A program made the position numbers and the translations under genes. A DNA stretch of 64,000 nt from Fuerstiella sp. Its GTDB lineage: Bacteria; Planctomycetota; Planctomycetia; Planctomycetales; Planctomycetaceae. The notes beneath the pieces were generated by a model. It did no database searches. It worked only from the letters and a program-made list of their open reading frames with translations, and was not told the origin of the DNA. Positions 1 to 10,520 of the stretch are shown here, piece after piece (the stretch's first letter is position 1; every line of letters begins with the position of its first letter). The stretch covers positions 24,370 to 88,369 of the forward strand of contig JAQWLN010000041.1 of assembly GCA_029247265.1 (NCBI GenBank), read 5' to 3'.

Positions 1-180
1 TGGGACTAATCCAGACTGCCACGTTTGTCTGTGTTAGCATGACGGGGTGATGAAACTGTTATGTGCGGACGCAAACTGCTCGACAGCTCGTTGCCCGCCC
101 CATGCCTCTCTGTTATAAGTGCCGGTGTTAAGCGTCTCCCCTGCAGTGCGAGATGCAATGCGTGTCAAGGAACAAAGCCA

Positions 181-600
181 ATGGCCATGAAAAAGGTTAG
201 GAGAAAGAAAGTGAGCGAAGAAGAAAAGACAGAGGCAACCCCCGCAGATGCTGCTCCCAGCGCTCCGGAAACCGCCGCCGCGGACCCGGCTGCAGCCCAG
301 CAGACTCAGGAAGTCGTCGTTAACGACGCTTCTGCAAATGCCGGTTATGCCAACTTCTGTCGAGTATCAAGTACTCCGGAAGAATTGATTCTGGACCTCG
401 GTCTGAACCCAACGCCATACGCAACGGGCAAAGTCGACGTTAATGTCAATCAACGTATCATTCTCAATCACTACACCGCCAAGCGATTGTGGAGTGCATT
501 GTCGATGGCACTGCAGAGGCACGAACAGGCGTTTGGCGTTCTGGAAACAGACGTTCGCAAACGTGTCAAGGCTCCCGCCGTTGACGGCCCGGCTTCATAG
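181..600 (+). CDS. DUF3467 domain protein
   Basis: A protein of 139 residues. The N-terminus is basic (KKVRRKK), followed by an Ala/Pro/Glu-rich linker, and then a compact C-terminal domain from about residue 55. That domain has the [14 protein letters not shown] start, the FG/LNP turn and the [13 protein letters not shown] segment typical of DUF3467 proteins. The function of this family is not established. The frame is open upstream to 61, but I chose the ATG at 181 because AAGGA lies about 10 bases before it and the longer N-terminus is not domain-like. The gene stands alone and is followed immediately by a strong intrinsic terminator, which supports it as a real monocistronic gene. No enzyme motif is visible. 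Confidence 0.85.
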   Translation: MAMKKVRRKKVSEEEKTEATPADAAPSAPETAAADPAAAQQTQEVVVNDASANAGYANFCRVSSTPEELILDLGLNPTPYATGKVDVNVNQRIILNHYTAKRLWSALSMALQRHEQAFGVLETDVRKRVKAPAVDGPAS

Positions 601-625
601 TGCCGACCGTCGGAAGATTTGAATC

Positions 626-660
626 AAAGGGCGAAGCAATTTATTGCTTCACCCTTTTTT
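626..660 (+). terminator. Intrinsic terminator of the DUF3467 gene
   Basis: An inverted repeat of 12 bases per arm with one mismatch (GGGCGAAGCAAT and ATTGCTTCACCC) has a two-base loop. A run of six T follows directly. It begins 28 bases after the stop codon. Confidence 0.85.
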
Positions 661-862
661 CGTTTAGAGCAATTTACTTATTGTCGTGAACGATACTGGC
701 TCATGGGAGTAACGAAACTGCTACCAAAAATCGTTCTTCGCGGCCTCAAGTCAGCGTGAAACGATGTAGTGTGTCGGGCACATGTTGTGGCCGAGCCAAG
801 GTCATCAGCTTCGACTCTATGCTGTCACCTACCGGCTCAGCCGTGGCACAGAATAAAAATCA

Positions 863-2200
863 TTACGCATCCCCAAGAACGCGGCGTGTTTGTCCTGGAT
901 CGATAAACAGCACGGGGGTCATCATGGCGATCTGCAGCAGACCGGCAACGACAAGAATCTGCTGCACGGTAAATAGAACGCTCAACTCTCGGGCGGCATA
1001 GCTGCCACACGTTGTCGACAGATTCATTAACGCCATGTATGTCGTAAACTGCGTTGCGGCAACTCGTGGCCAGGATATTGTCATGAACAATGAAAATAAT
1101 GAGACGGAAACTGCGCCCAGAAGGAACTCCTGAGTAATCAACAGACACGTCATCAGCATCTTTGACTGCACGACGGAAGGATAAGCACCACAGCCGATCC
1201 ATACTCCGCCAAGCAGCAGTGACACGACGACAATGATCGGTTTGGGTCCGATGCGGTCGGCTGCGAAGCCGCCCAGGACGGAGCCGCAGAGCCCGAGCAT
1301 CAGAGCCGAGCCGCCCATGACCGACGTGTACTCCTGCTGTGTCCAGCCGTTTTTCATCAGGTAATCCACAAACACAGCCGTCAGCACGCCTATTCCGATC
1401 TTGGTGCCGAGCGCAATCCCGGCACCGAGCAATGTCGACCTTAAACGGAACGCTTTCCACAGATCTCCAAACACGGATTGGGAAGCTTGTTCGAGTGACT
1501 GTTGTGTCGGACCGTCGGCGCGTTCGCCATTCTCATCACAGGCGGGCAATGGACGCTCCCGAAAGAGCAAAGGCAACACCATGATCCCCATCAATAGAAT
1601 CGCCTGCCACATCAGTCCTGTCTGAATGCCATACTGACTGACCACCCAGCCAAGCCCGGCTCCCCCCACGGCTGTTCCCAGATAACTGCAGCCGTACATC
1701 AGACCATTTGCGACGCCCCGTTCATCTTCTTTGAGCAGATCGACGGCCAGAGCATCCACTGCAACGTCCTGCATCGAAAGGAAAATGTTCGCCAGCAGAA
1801 TCATGCCCGCCAGAGGCCCTGGCACCAGACGAAAAATGACTCTCATGGCGGGACTGGAATCAGGGGCTGATGTCCAGACCATTCCCGGCAGATCATCAAA
1901 CAGCAGCATGCTTCCCAGCACAAGCACGGCCATACCCTGAGCAAAAATGATCCATGGCCGACGACGCCCCATCGAAGGAATCGTAAATCGATCCATCAAC
2001 GGCCCCCAGAAGAACTTGAGCGACCACGGCAGCGTCGCCACCGCCAGAATCGGGCCTATCTGTTCGACCGTCAGATTGTGCTTTGGCTGAGCCAGCCACG
2101 CGGCAAACGTCACTGTCACGAAGCCCCACGGGATTCCCTGAGCCACATAGAGCCCGCACAGGGTTGTCATCCGAAGCGTTTTGTTTTCAGACAGATACAC
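863..2200 (-). CDS. AmpG-like MFS transporter
   Basis: An inner-membrane transporter of the major facilitator superfamily with about 12 predicted membrane segments over 445 residues. The N-terminal half contains LYVAQGIPWG, LPWSLKFFWGPLMDRF and the loop GRRRPWI. These match the pattern of AmpG/PAT-type permeases (muropeptide or acetyl-CoA importers), but the substrate cannot be told from sequence. The frame starts with GTG at 2200. An ATG at 2170 (MTTLCGLYVAQG) is an equally plausible start that keeps the first helix intact. It lies downstream of the RND pump and sulfatase genes on the same strand, with 141 bases between it and the pump, so co-transcription is possible. A solute importer next to a sulfatase could serve use of breakdown products, but that is inference. 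Confidence 0.82.
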   Translation of the reverse strand: MYLSENKTLRMTTLCGLYVAQGIPWGFVTVTFAAWLAQPKHNLTVEQIGPILAVATLPWSLKFFWGPLMDRFTIPSMGRRRPWIIFAQGMAVLVLGSMLLFDDLPGMVWTSAPDSSPAMRVIFRLVPGPLAGMILLANIFLSMQDVAVDALAVDLLKEDERGVANGLMYGCSYLGTAVGGAGLGWVVSQYGIQTGLMWQAILLMGIMVLPLLFRERPLPACDENGERADGPTQQSLEQASQSVFGDLWKAFRLRSTLLGAGIALGTKIGIGVLTAVFVDYLMKNGWTQQEYTSVMGGSALMLGLCGSVLGGFAADRIGPKPIIVVVSLLLGGVWIGCGAYPSVVQSKMLMTCLLITQEFLLGAVSVSLFSLFMTISWPRVAATQFTTYMALMNLSTTCGSYAARELSVLFTVQQILVVAGLLQIAMMTPVLFIDPGQTRRVLGDA

Positions 2201-2341
2201 TTGTGATCACTCGTGGCAGACGGGCTCGGCAGACTGTTCGGTCGGGCGACGTTGTACCGCAGTCGACTATGGACCGCTACCAACTATGGCGCGGAGAGAC
2301 TTGCTGCACTATGGCTGATCGAATCTCTGCACCCGCCATGG

Positions 2342-5300
2342 TCACGCAACTGTTGACAATGGAGGAACATCGGCTGGTGTGGGGTCCTGCGGCGGCTCAG
2401 GAGGCGTTCGAATCCCGAAAAAACCTGTAAGGATATCCTCGCGAATCAGGTTCAGGCAGGGGACCAGAATCAGCGTCAGCCCTGTGGCAAACAGCAACCC
2501 AAAGGTCAGCGTGACCGCCATCGGAATCAGAAACTTAGCCTGAAAACTGGTCTCAAACATTAGCGGCATCAACCCCGCAGCAGTCGTCAATGTCGTCAGC
2601 AGTATTGCTCGCAGGCGTTTCTTGGCGCCATCAATGCTCGCTTCCAGCGGTGACAGACCGGCAGCCACGCGTTTGTTGATAAAATCCACCAACACCAGAG
2701 AGTCATTGACCAGAATGCCGGCCAATGCCACCAGCCCGATGGCACTCAGAATCGTAAACGTTTCGCCCGTTATCCAATGGCCGATCACGGCGCCCAGAAA
2801 GCCGAACGGAATTGCTGACATCACCACCAAAGGCTGCGTGTACGATTTGAACAACCCTGCCAGCATGCCATAGATGATCAGCATCGCGACGGGGAAGGCG
2901 ATCGTCAGCGATGAAAAGCTGTCAGACATTTCCTTTGCCTGACCAAGGTACTCGATCTGAATTCCGGGATACTGACTAACGATTCCTTTTCGCTCATCCT
3001 CGCCCTCGACCCGCATTCGGATCATCTCGATGACACTGGACGTGCTGGGGACCCGAGCATCGTCGACGGCTCCGATGATTTTCGCAGAACGAGTCTGTCG
3101 AAATCGAGAAATCGTGGAATAACCGCGGCTCATCTTAACGTCTGCCACTTCGGAAATCGGGATCCAACTTCGTTCGCCCGGCGCGCCCTGTCCGGGAATC
3201 CACATCGATTCCACGTTCCATGCACTTTCGCGAAACGTCTCCGGGTATCTCACCATGATCCGCACGTCTTCCCGATTACGCGAGATTCGGCGTGCTTCCT
3301 GACCGAACAGCGCCCCACGCACGTATGCACCCAGGCTTCCGACGGTAACGCCTGCTGCCGCTGCCGAGTCGCGCAGAGACAATCGCATTTCCTTCTTGCC
3401 GACGTCCAGGTTGTCGTCCAGATCGTAAACACCGTCCAGCCCACCGATGAGCTGCTTCAAGTCATTCACAGCTTTGGGCAATTCGGAATTGGGAAGCCCG
3501 GAAACACTGATCTCAATATCGTTGCCGCCCGGCCCGCCATTCATCTCGGTCCACCGGACTGAGTTCACACCGACCAGTTGTTTCTCAGAGAATTCACGAA
3601 ACGCGGTGGTCAGTTCCTCGCTCGACCGCGTACGTTCTTCCGCGGGACAGATTTCCACCACTACCTGTCCCAAATGACTCTGATCGTCAAACCCCACCGC
3701 CCCGGCGCCGGTCACGTCATACTGCCGTCCGGCAATCGTCTGAACATTGACAACTTCGGGAAACAGTTCTTTGTCGACGATGAAATCCGTCAGCTTCTGC
3801 AGTTCTTCTTTCAGTCGTTCCGTGGATGTGCCAATCGGCATTTCCAGCGCACAGATCATGCTTTCGCTGTCCATGTCCTGGACGAACTGCCACTTCACGA
3901 TACCTCCGGCCAGCATCCCCGCTGAGATGATACAGGCCCCGGTCACGCCAGCGACGGTGACGTACCGCCACTTCAGGCAGGCCCCGAGTATTTTTTCGTA
4001 GGGCGCCATCAGCAGGCGATTCAACACATATGCCTTGGCCCCGGTAACATTCTCGCCCTTTGCTGTCCTCTTCACCGGCGGCAAATGCCGTAAATGAGCA
4101 GGCAGAATAACCAGTGCTTCGACCAGCGAAATGGACAGTGCTGCGATCACCACAAGCGGTAGCTGAGCCATGAAGTCGCCGATCTGCCCCTGTATAAAAA
4201 GCAGCGGTGCGAAGGCACCAATTGTTGTGCTGACGGCGACAATCACGGGCCACATGACTTCTTCAGCACCTTTGATCGCAGCCTGCATCGCCGGCATGCC
4301 TTCCTCGACATGTCGATAGATGTTTTCTCCGATCACGATGGCATCATCGACGATGATGCCCAGCACGACAATCAGTCCAAACATCGACAGCAGATTGACC
4401 GTAGCTCCCAGGGACCACATAACGGCGAAGGTCCCCATAAACGAAATCACCAGGCCGACGGCGGCCCACAGGGCGACTCGCCAGTTCAGAAACAGGTTCA
4501 GCGCAATCAGAACCAGAATCAGGCCCATGCGGCCATTGCGTGTCATCAGGTCCAGGCGGCCCTCCACAAACCGTGCGATATCGGTGTGCAGCTTGTAAGT
4601 GAACCTTGAGGGGAACGGATTCGACTTTGCCTGCTGATCAATGTCACGCAGACTGGGGCGGCCCAGCAGTGACAGAAACGCTGACGCTGCTTCGCCGGGC
4701 CCCGTGTACGGCTGCCCGCTGCGTGCGGCAAAGTAAGTTTTTACGACAGACGAAATCTGTACAGCATCCTCGCCCTTACCTTTAAACAGCACGCAGTTGA
4801 CGGTGGCCTTTCCGTTAAAAAGCGCTTCCAGGTCAGAGTCCACAAAACCGTCTGACAGAGTTGCTACGTCACTCAGCAGAATCTGCTGTCCGGAAGGCTG
4901 AGACCGCACAACGATTTTTTCAAGGTTAACGGCCTGTTGCTCTTCGCCCAGCGTGCGCACGGATACACTGCTGCGATTTCCCTTCAGCTGCCCACCGCTG
5001 ACATCCACGTTTTCAGAACGGATCGCCGCCGCGATTTCTTCGAACGTAATGTCGTATTCCAGCAGCTTGTCCGGCTGGACATCGACGTAGATTTCGTCGT
5101 CGCGTATTCCATTAAGCTCGACACGACTGACTCCCGGTAGTTTCAGCAGGTCGTCTCGCAGCTTTCGCGCCGCATTTTTCAGAGCCGCTTCGCTTTCGTC
5201 GCCGTAGATGGCAATGGAAATCACCGGTAGTTCCGGCTCGACCTTTCGCAGGCTGATCTTTTCAACGCCGTCCGGCATGTCCTGAATCGAATCGACTTCA

Positions 5301-5632
5301 TTACGAATCTCCTGCAGCATCACATCAACGTCGTCCACGGACGTGGACATGGTCAACGTGGTGAAACTGATGCCTTCCGCAACCTGCGATTCAACCGTAT
5401 CGATTCCCTCAAGTCCGCGAATCGCTTCCTCAATCTTGATGGTAACGGACTTTTCCACGTCCTCCGGCTGCACGCCGGGGTAGACTGCGGAGACCATCAG
5501 CTTATCCGGCCGGGACTCCGGAAACATCTCGCGCGGCAGTGTGACAGCGAAGACGATTCCCACCGCCAGAATGACCAGCATCAGCATATTCACCAGTACC
5601 GCGTTGCGAACGCTGAACGCAGGAATTGACAT
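2342..5632 (-). CDS. RND efflux transporter permease (HAE/AcrB-like)
   Basis: A large inner-membrane proton-driven exporter of about 1096 residues, the usual RND length. It opens with a first helix after [16 protein letters not shown], then a periplasmic porter loop beginning [11 protein letters not shown]. The TM4 region holds [15 protein letters not shown], giving the two adjacent Asp used for proton relay. A second six-helix bundle contains [16 protein letters not shown], where Asn sits at the position of the AcrB TM10 lysine. The frame is open back to a TTG at 5701, but the ATG at 5632 starts where RND homologues normally start. No membrane-fusion protein or outer-membrane channel gene is adjacent, so partners must be encoded elsewhere. 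The substrate is unknown. The family assignment is secure. Confidence 0.9.
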   Translation of the reverse strand: MSIPAFSVRNAVLVNMLMLVILAVGIVFAVTLPREMFPESRPDKLMVSAVYPGVQPEDVEKSVTIKIEEAIRGLEGIDTVESQVAEGISFTTLTMSTSVDDVDVMLQEIRNEVDSIQDMPDGVEKISLRKVEPELPVISIAIYGDESEAALKNAARKLRDDLLKLPGVSRVELNGIRDDEIYVDVQPDKLLEYDITFEEIAAAIRSENVDVSGGQLKGNRSSVSVRTLGEEQQAVNLEKIVVRSQPSGQQILLSDVATLSDGFVDSDLEALFNGKATVNCVLFKGKGEDAVQISSVVKTYFAARSGQPYTGPGEAASAFLSLLGRPSLRDIDQQAKSNPFPSRFTYKLHTDIARFVEGRLDLMTRNGRMGLILVLIALNLFLNWRVALWAAVGLVISFMGTFAVMWSLGATVNLLSMFGLIVVLGIIVDDAIVIGENIYRHVEEGMPAMQAAIKGAEEVMWPVIVAVSTTIGAFAPLLFIQGQIGDFMAQLPLVVIAALSISLVEALVILPAHLRHLPPVKRTAKGENVTGAKAYVLNRLLMAPYEKILGACLKWRYVTVAGVTGACIISAGMLAGGIVKWQFVQDMDSESMICALEMPIGTSTERLKEELQKLTDFIVDKELFPEVVNVQTIAGRQYDVTGAGAVGFDDQSHLGQVVVEICPAEERTRSSEELTTAFREFSEKQLVGVNSVRWTEMNGGPGGNDIEISVSGLPNSELPKAVNDLKQLIGGLDGVYDLDDNLDVGKKEMRLSLRDSAAAAGVTVGSLGAYVRGALFGQEARRISRNREDVRIMVRYPETFRESAWNVESMWIPGQGAPGERSWIPISEVADVKMSRGYSTISRFRQTRSAKIIGAVDDARVPSTSSVIEMIRMRVEGEDERKGIVSQYPGIQIEYLGQAKEMSDSFSSLTIAFPVAMLIIYGMLAGLFKSYTQPLVVMSAIPFGFLGAVIGHWITGETFTILSAIGLVALAGILVNDSLVLVDFINKRVAAGLSPLEASIDGAKKRLRAILLTTLTTAAGLMPLMFETSFQAKFLIPMAVTLTFGLLFATGLTLILVPCLNLIREDILTGFFGIRTPPEPPQDPTPADVPPLSTVA

Positions 5633-5813
5633 AGGTTGAAGTTTCTGTCCAACAGGTGAATCGATGCGACGTGGTGACTGGATTGTACGACGCTTCGTCA
5701 AAATTGGCAGGCGGCTGCGGATGTGATTCTCAGGTGTGGAAAACGGACGTACAGACAGTGATGCCAGAACAGAATTGAGCTCTGCACATGTGTCCCCTCA
5801 TCTCATCACGAAT

Positions 5814-7751
5814 TCACGGCACAGTATTATGAGTGCCTTCAAGATCGTTCAATGCCTTGTTCAGAACTCGGACCGTGTACTTTCCGTTGGCAACGAAGCC
5901 GTCGTGATTGGCTTTGTTGCGTTTCATCGCCTTCATCGCCGGCCGTGCTTCTTCCCCAAGTTCGTCCAGCACGATTGCAGCGTGCACACGCGCCCACTGA
6001 GTTCCATCGTCCAGAACCTGCGACAGTGTTTGCAGAGCAGTCCCGCTTTTACCCAGCCCCATCATTGCTCGCGCTGCCGCAATTCGGACGTTTTCCGATT
6101 TGTCCTGCAGCAGCTGGACCAACAGGTCAGGAATTTCCGACAACGAAGGAGGAATATTGGCCCGATTGCCAATTCCCGTCGCCGCCCAGTATCGCACCGT
6201 CGCGTTGTCGTGACTCAGCCACTCACTCAGCCGCGGCAGGTCCCGGGCATCAGTGCCGCCAGCCAGAACAGCAGCATCGCGAATGGCTTCCATCCGCGAT
6301 GCTGCATTTTCGCCAGTGTTAAGAATGGCCCATTCACTGCCTGAGACAGCGCGCAGACGATGCAGTTCGGCTTCCGGAATCAGGCCCACATCACGAGTGT
6401 CCACCACCCAGTTCAAATGCTGTTGTCGCAGCTCCTGCAGCTTGTTTGCCAGACGAGGATCAGCCGCAATATTCGTCATTTCATATGGATCGTTGTCAAC
6501 ATCATACAGCTCTTCCAGAGGCTTCCGCGGCTGAAGAAACTGTCCAACTGTTCTGACGTTCTTATCATTTGTCGGACTACCTGAAGCGATTGCCGCTTCG
6601 CTGTTTCGGATCTCCATCATCGTCCGCCCCTTTTCGGGCGTGTTCATGTATTGATACCACGTCTTGTACGGTTCGTAATTGCGAACGTATCGATACCGTT
6701 TGTCGCGCACCATGCGAATAATGTCGTACCGTTCGTCCATCCGGTCACGGGCTCCAAAAACATATGAACGTGCTTTGGCGGCATGCGGCCCCAGAAATGC
6801 CTGCCCCTGCATGTGTTCGGGAGTGGCAACGCCGGCCAGACTTAACATCGTCGGCCCAAGATCAATCATGCTGATCATGCGATCACTGCGTGTACCCGGC
6901 ATACCCCCCTTGCCTGCCAGTTTCTGCCACTTCTCCGGAACTCGGATGATCAGCGGCACGTGGGTTCCGCTTTCATACAACCACCGTTTCGCTCGAGGCA
7001 GCCCGACGCCGTGATCAGACCAGTACACCACGATGGTGCTGTCTGTCAGCCCCGCCGCGTCCAGAGCGGCAAGGTGTTCGCCCACCCAGCGATCCATTGC
7101 GGTAATCACGTCGTAATATCGGCCCCAGTCATCGCGAGCAACGAAAGTATTCGGATAGTACGGAGGAAGACTTTCCGCCACGACATCCCGATCGTGTGTC
7201 TTAAGGCCCTTGACCACTTTCTTATACTTGGATTCACTGGCAATACCGGACTCATGGCAGCCGGTGTAGTTGAAGACCGAAAAGAAGGGTTTGTCCTTCG
7301 GGCAATTCTTCCAGTGAGCCTTTGAACTGGACTCGTCCCATGTGCCTTTGGGTGTGTCAAACTGATAATCCTGCTTGCTGTTGTTAGTGCGATAATATCC
7401 CGCATCGGTCAGCCAGAAGGTAAAAGGTTTCACATGGTCGGGTGGGATGGCTTTGCACCGCATGTGGTGAGAACCGATCGATGTCTGATACATGCCGGTA
7501 ATAATCGCGGACCGGCACGGGGCACAAACTCCGGCAGTCGTATAGGCATGATCGTAGACCACGGACTCCTTAGCGAAGGCGTCCAGCACCGGTGTCGTCG
7601 CATTGGGATATCCGTAGCAGCCCAGGTGCGCACTGATGTCTTCACAACTAAGCCACAGGATATTCGGCTGCGAACCCGCTGAATCTGCCGAAGTGCTGAC
7701 CGCAGCGGCAAGAAACAACAAGACATTCAGTGGTTTTCCGGGAATCCTCAT
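5814..7751 (-). CDS. Secreted sulfatase with C-terminal HEAT repeats
   Basis: A type I sulfatase of the heparan N-sulfatase/arylsulfatase superfamily that hydrolyses sulfate esters or sulfamates in exported polysaccharide degradation. It has a signal peptide (MRIPGKPLNVLLFLAAAVS) and then NILWLSCEDI with metal-binding acidic residues. The formylglycine signature CAPCR is at about residues 76-80 (C-x-P-x-R; Cys replaces the common Ser at the fourth position). It also has a DHG site and ESGTHVPLIIRVP. From about residue 480 the sequence changes to helical repeats (LSEWLSHDNATVRYWAATGI and LLQDKSENVRIAAARAMMGL) that look like HEAT repeats. The ATG at 7751 is preferred over the TTG one codon earlier. 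Planctomycetes carry many sulfatases for marine sulfated glycans. The exact substrate is not predictable. Confidence 0.92.
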   Translation of the reverse strand: MRIPGKPLNVLLFLAAAVSTSADSAGSQPNILWLSCEDISAHLGCYGYPNATTPVLDAFAKESVVYDHAYTTAGVCAPCRSAIITGMYQTSIGSHHMRCKAIPPDHVKPFTFWLTDAGYYRTNNSKQDYQFDTPKGTWDESSSKAHWKNCPKDKPFFSVFNYTGCHESGIASESKYKKVVKGLKTHDRDVVAESLPPYYPNTFVARDDWGRYYDVITAMDRWVGEHLAALDAAGLTDSTIVVYWSDHGVGLPRAKRWLYESGTHVPLIIRVPEKWQKLAGKGGMPGTRSDRMISMIDLGPTMLSLAGVATPEHMQGQAFLGPHAAKARSYVFGARDRMDERYDIIRMVRDKRYRYVRNYEPYKTWYQYMNTPEKGRTMMEIRNSEAAIASGSPTNDKNVRTVGQFLQPRKPLEELYDVDNDPYEMTNIAADPRLANKLQELRQQHLNWVVDTRDVGLIPEAELHRLRAVSGSEWAILNTGENAASRMEAIRDAAVLAGGTDARDLPRLSEWLSHDNATVRYWAATGIGNRANIPPSLSEIPDLLVQLLQDKSENVRIAAARAMMGLGKSGTALQTLSQVLDDGTQWARVHAAIVLDELGEEARPAMKAMKRNKANHDGFVANGKYTVRVLNKALNDLEGTHNTVP

Positions 7752-7903
7752 CAACGCGGGTTCCGATCAAAAGGGAATACGGACAGACAGAGGCTAATCG
7801 TAGATATGTCTCTGACCGACCGCCAGCAAGTTCTGTTTGCGCGGTGTGTTGCATCCGGTATGTTCCCGTCACTACGCCCTTAGAAAATCAACTACTCTCG
7901 CAA

Positions 7904-8593
7904 ATGATCCGTCGACCGATTTCACTGACCGTTACTGTCGTTGCAGCCGCACTGCTGAGCGGCTGCGCCATGAGCGGGCGACATGAGGCTCTGGAAGTTC
8001 GGCTTCGTGAACACGAGTCCACAATCCGTGACCTGCGGTCACAGATTCATGATGCTGAGCAGACAATCGCTGAGCTGGACGAGGAACTGGTGATCGAACG
8101 AAATCATCTTTCGGGAAACACGGATTCGGAATCGCCCGCTGAGGCATTTCAGACGTCCGGTGTAACGCAGGTGGCATTCACGCCGGAGATCCATGCAGCA
8201 TGGGGCAGCGTCGCATCCATTGGAATCTACCGGTTGACGAGCGGACTGAGTCAGGACGATGGACAACCCCATAAAAACCTGAATGTGGTTGTGCAGTCGC
8301 TCGACAGCGATGGAGAACTGGTCAAGACGGCGGGAGCTCTGACGGTCACGGCATCAATTGTCGACAACGATGGCACAACGCAGCAAATAGCTCACCAATT
8401 ATATTCGATCACAGAATGTCGCCGGTTATGGACCCGGACCTTTGTGGCCCCTGGCTTCCACATAAATATCCCGTTGGAAGCCGCGTCAGAGATGCCACTC
8501 TCAAACGGTGACAAACTTCTGGTTACAGCGACTCTGAATCTGGGGCACAACCGACGTTTTTCCACCAGTGAGTTACTCGATATTTCGCTGTAG
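7904..8593 (+). CDS. Coiled-coil lipoprotein of unknown function
   Basis: A predicted lipoprotein of 229 residues. After MIRRPISLTVTVVAAALL comes the lipobox LSGC, with Cys at about residue 23. Residues 30-70 (RLREHESTIRDLRSQIHDAEQ and following) form a heptad-like coiled coil. The rest is a beta-rich domain with no recognised motif. The open frame extends upstream to 7730, but the signal peptide fixes the start at the ATG at 7904. It is divergent from the sulfatase, with about 150 bases between the starts. The protein is probably anchored to a membrane and scaffolds something through its coiled coil, which is inference. Confidence 0.72.
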   Translation: MIRRPISLTVTVVAAALLSGCAMSGRHEALEVRLREHESTIRDLRSQIHDAEQTIAELDEELVIERNHLSGNTDSESPAEAFQTSGVTQVAFTPEIHAAWGSVASIGIYRLTSGLSQDDGQPHKNLNVVVQSLDSDGELVKTAGALTVTASIVDNDGTTQQIAHQLYSITECRRLWTRTFVAPGFHINIPLEAASEMPLSNGDKLLVTATLNLGHNRRFSTSELLDISL

Positions 8594-8815
8594 TGCCTTA
8601 ACATGGTTTGTCGGACAGGATGCCAGCACCATGAGGTTATGGTTACCGTCGTACACGCACGGATCATCACAGATTGGTAGACAAATCAGTGTGTGAGCCG
8701 TATCAGATCATTGTGCTCTGAACACGGACGTACTGTGGTTTCCACGCTGCGGACAATGAACCATCAGTTTTGCGATTGTCGTTGCCGCGCCCAACGGGAG
8801 CGGAACACCAATTGT

Positions 8816-8829
8816 CGAGCGTTAGCTCG
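8816..8829. repeat. Short palindrome CGAGC-GTTA-GCTCG
   Basis: A perfect five-base-pair stem with a four-base loop. The same 14-base element occurs in the opposite orientation at 31266-31279, and a partial copy (CTAACGCTCG) is at 31531-31540. It lies upstream of the small membrane protein gene, next to a second hairpin. Confidence 0.6.
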
Positions 8830-8837
8830 CATCGGCA

Positions 8838-8853
8838 GGCGGGCCGTCCCGCC
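8838..8853 (+). promoter_or_regulatory. Hairpin before the ribosome-binding site
   Basis: GGCGGG-CCGT-CCCGCC forms a six-base-pair GC stem ending directly before GAAAGAG, the likely ribosome-binding site of the gene starting at 8867. In the mRNA it could affect initiation or stability. Only the structure is visible. Confidence 0.4.
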
Positions 8854-8866
8854 GAAAGAGACGACA

Positions 8867-9409
8867 ATGACTTACATCACAGACAATCCGCTGCCGCTGC
8901 TGTTCCTGATCGCAGCTGTCGCGGGCGCGAGCTTCCTGAGTGGTGCTCCCAGGGGAAGATCGTTCTCCGCAGCGCTGATACTGCTGGGCATCGGGTTGTA
9001 TTTTCTTGAACAGTATCTTGTGTCACCGGCAGAGGAAGTGGAGCAGGAACTGCATATCATGCTGGACCATTTCAAGTCTGAGAACCTGAGCGGTATCGAG
9101 TCGCAGATCGCGGCTGAAAGTCAGGAGCTGGCTGAGATCGCAAAGAAGGGGCTGGAGATGGTCGATCTCAGCGACACGTTTCATATCAGAAGCATTGACG
9201 TGACGATCGATGACGCTGCAGCCAATGCGGTCGCCATGGTCAGAGCCAACGGCAACGTGACGCTCACGCATCAGGGCGGGACAACTCACCGCGTCCCCAA
9301 TCTCTGGCGAACCGAGTGGAAGGCAGTCGACAGCAGCTGGAAACTTGTGAAGGTCATGCGGCTGAATCCAGTGAATCAGACCGAAATGGGCTACTTCTCT
9401 GCTCAGTAG
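8867..9409 (+). CDS. Small membrane protein with NTF2-like C-terminal region
   Basis: A protein of 180 residues not assigned to a named family. Two hydrophobic segments (LLFLIAAVAGASFL and AALILLGIGLYFLEQYL) occupy residues 9-50. A soluble domain follows, with a helical part (SPAEEVEQELHIMLDHFKS) and then beta strands ending in NLWRTEWKAVDSSWKLVKVM. That last pattern is typical of SnoaL/NTF2-like folds, which is a fold-level guess only. The frame is open from 8693, but GAAAGAG lies nine bases before the ATG at 8867 and the membrane helix begins there. The soluble domain probably faces one side of the inner membrane. No operon partner is evident. Confidence 0.72.
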   Translation: MTYITDNPLPLLFLIAAVAGASFLSGAPRGRSFSAALILLGIGLYFLEQYLVSPAEEVEQELHIMLDHFKSENLSGIESQIAAESQELAEIAKKGLEMVDLSDTFHIRSIDVTIDDAAANAVAMVRANGNVTLTHQGGTTHRVPNLWRTEWKAVDSSWKLVKVMRLNPVNQTEMGYFSAQ

Positions 9410-9778
9410 CCAACACCGTTTCACGTTGCTTCGTGGCCGCGAACGTTGATCAATTTCAACAGTTGATCATTGCGACGAATTCGGTTGACTGCCCGTTTCT
9501 TCATCAACACCACCCCATAGATTTACTATAGCACGCAAAACGAACTCAGGAGTTTTTCACTAATGGTGCCAACCAAAGTCTGACAGGAGGAACGAGAAGC
9601 ATGCGCGTGCAACCGCGTCAGTGGCGTTGAACGACACAAAATCCGCGGGTTCCGAAATGCCGGGCGAAATTTCAGACGCAACAGGTTGAACTGTTGCGCA
9701 TGGAACAGAATTCAGAAGCAACGCGATCGCGGAAATACGTCCGGCCGAAAGACACGGGGTTGTCCCGCCCGTTCCGGA
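9410..9778. other. Intergenic stretch with two SD-equipped micro-ORFs
   Basis: No normal gene is visible between the membrane protein and the isochorismatase-like gene. It contains two tiny plus-strand reading frames with good Shine-Dalgarno sequences. ATG 9563 (MVPTKV) follows CAGGAG, and ATG 9601 (MRVQPRQWR) follows AGGAGG. Nothing downstream on the plus strand would be an obvious target of a leader peptide. Confidence 0.4.
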
Positions 9779-10387
9779 CTATCGAACCAGACGGCTGATG
9801 GCGCGGAACTCGTCGGTGCCGGCTTCTTCACACCATTCAAAGACCACGCTCTCGGCAGTACAGACGACCGCACCAGCGTCACGCATGCGGTTCATCGCAG
9901 TCCGATGGTCAGACTCACGACGACTACTGACAGCATCTTCAACCACGAAGACCCGATACCCCTGAGCCAGCAGATCCATGGCGGTCTGCAGTACACAAAT
10001 GTGTGCTTCGATGCCAACAATGATCACCTGATCACAACGGTCAACGGCCGTGGCGGGATCGGCTGAAACGCAGAGCGCCTGAAACTCTTCGGCCGCACTG
10101 AATCGAATCTTCTCAAATCGCCGCCGGGAAATCTGATGCTGAGCAACTGAGTCAACTGTCGGCCCCAGCCCCTTCGGGTACTGTTCAGAGACGATGACAG
10201 GGACGTCCAGCACGGCAGCCGCATCCAGCAGCAGAACGATTCGGCTTTCGATTCGGTCGGCGGCGTGAATAACGGGCATCAGCCTCTGCTGGACGTCAAC
10301 AACCAGCAATTGCGACTGACGACGATTGATCAGCTCAGGACTGCGACGCAGGCTTGTCTGATTTTTTGCTTGAGTTGATTCCGGCAC
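9779..10387 (-). CDS. Isochorismatase-family cysteine hydrolase
   Basis: A cytoplasmic alpha/beta hydrolase of 202 residues in the isochorismatase-like superfamily. The catalytic triad pattern is visible: Asp31 in LLVVDVQ, Lys93 in FEKIRFS, and Cys131 in GIEAHICVLQTA. This pattern and length match YcaC/nicotinamidase-like hydrolases, but the substrate (amide, isochorismate or other) is not predictable. The N-terminal 20 residues are polar and may not be part of the fold. It stands alone on the minus strand. Confidence 0.87.
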   Translation of the reverse strand: MPESTQAKNQTSLRRSPELINRRQSQLLVVDVQQRLMPVIHAADRIESRIVLLLDAAAVLDVPVIVSEQYPKGLGPTVDSVAQHQISRRRFEKIRFSAAEEFQALCVSADPATAVDRCDQVIIVGIEAHICVLQTAMDLLAQGYRVFVVEDAVSSRRESDHRTAMNRMRDAGAVVCTAESVVFEWCEEAGTDEFRAISRLVR

Positions 10388-10520
10388 GACGGATTCTCTG
10401 ACTGTTTGATTCTGTCTGCAGTTCTCAGTTCTGGAACGCCCATTTACCGGGCAACAGTCAGTCTATCGGCTGCTGCAGCGATCGCCTACCGTTGAAGCGG
10501 CTACGGATATCGGCACCGGG

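Noticed and set aside
2403..2416. A tRNA-like GTTCGAATCC T-loop sequence.
   Set aside because: It lies inside the RND coding region and no acceptor or anticodon stem is formed around it.
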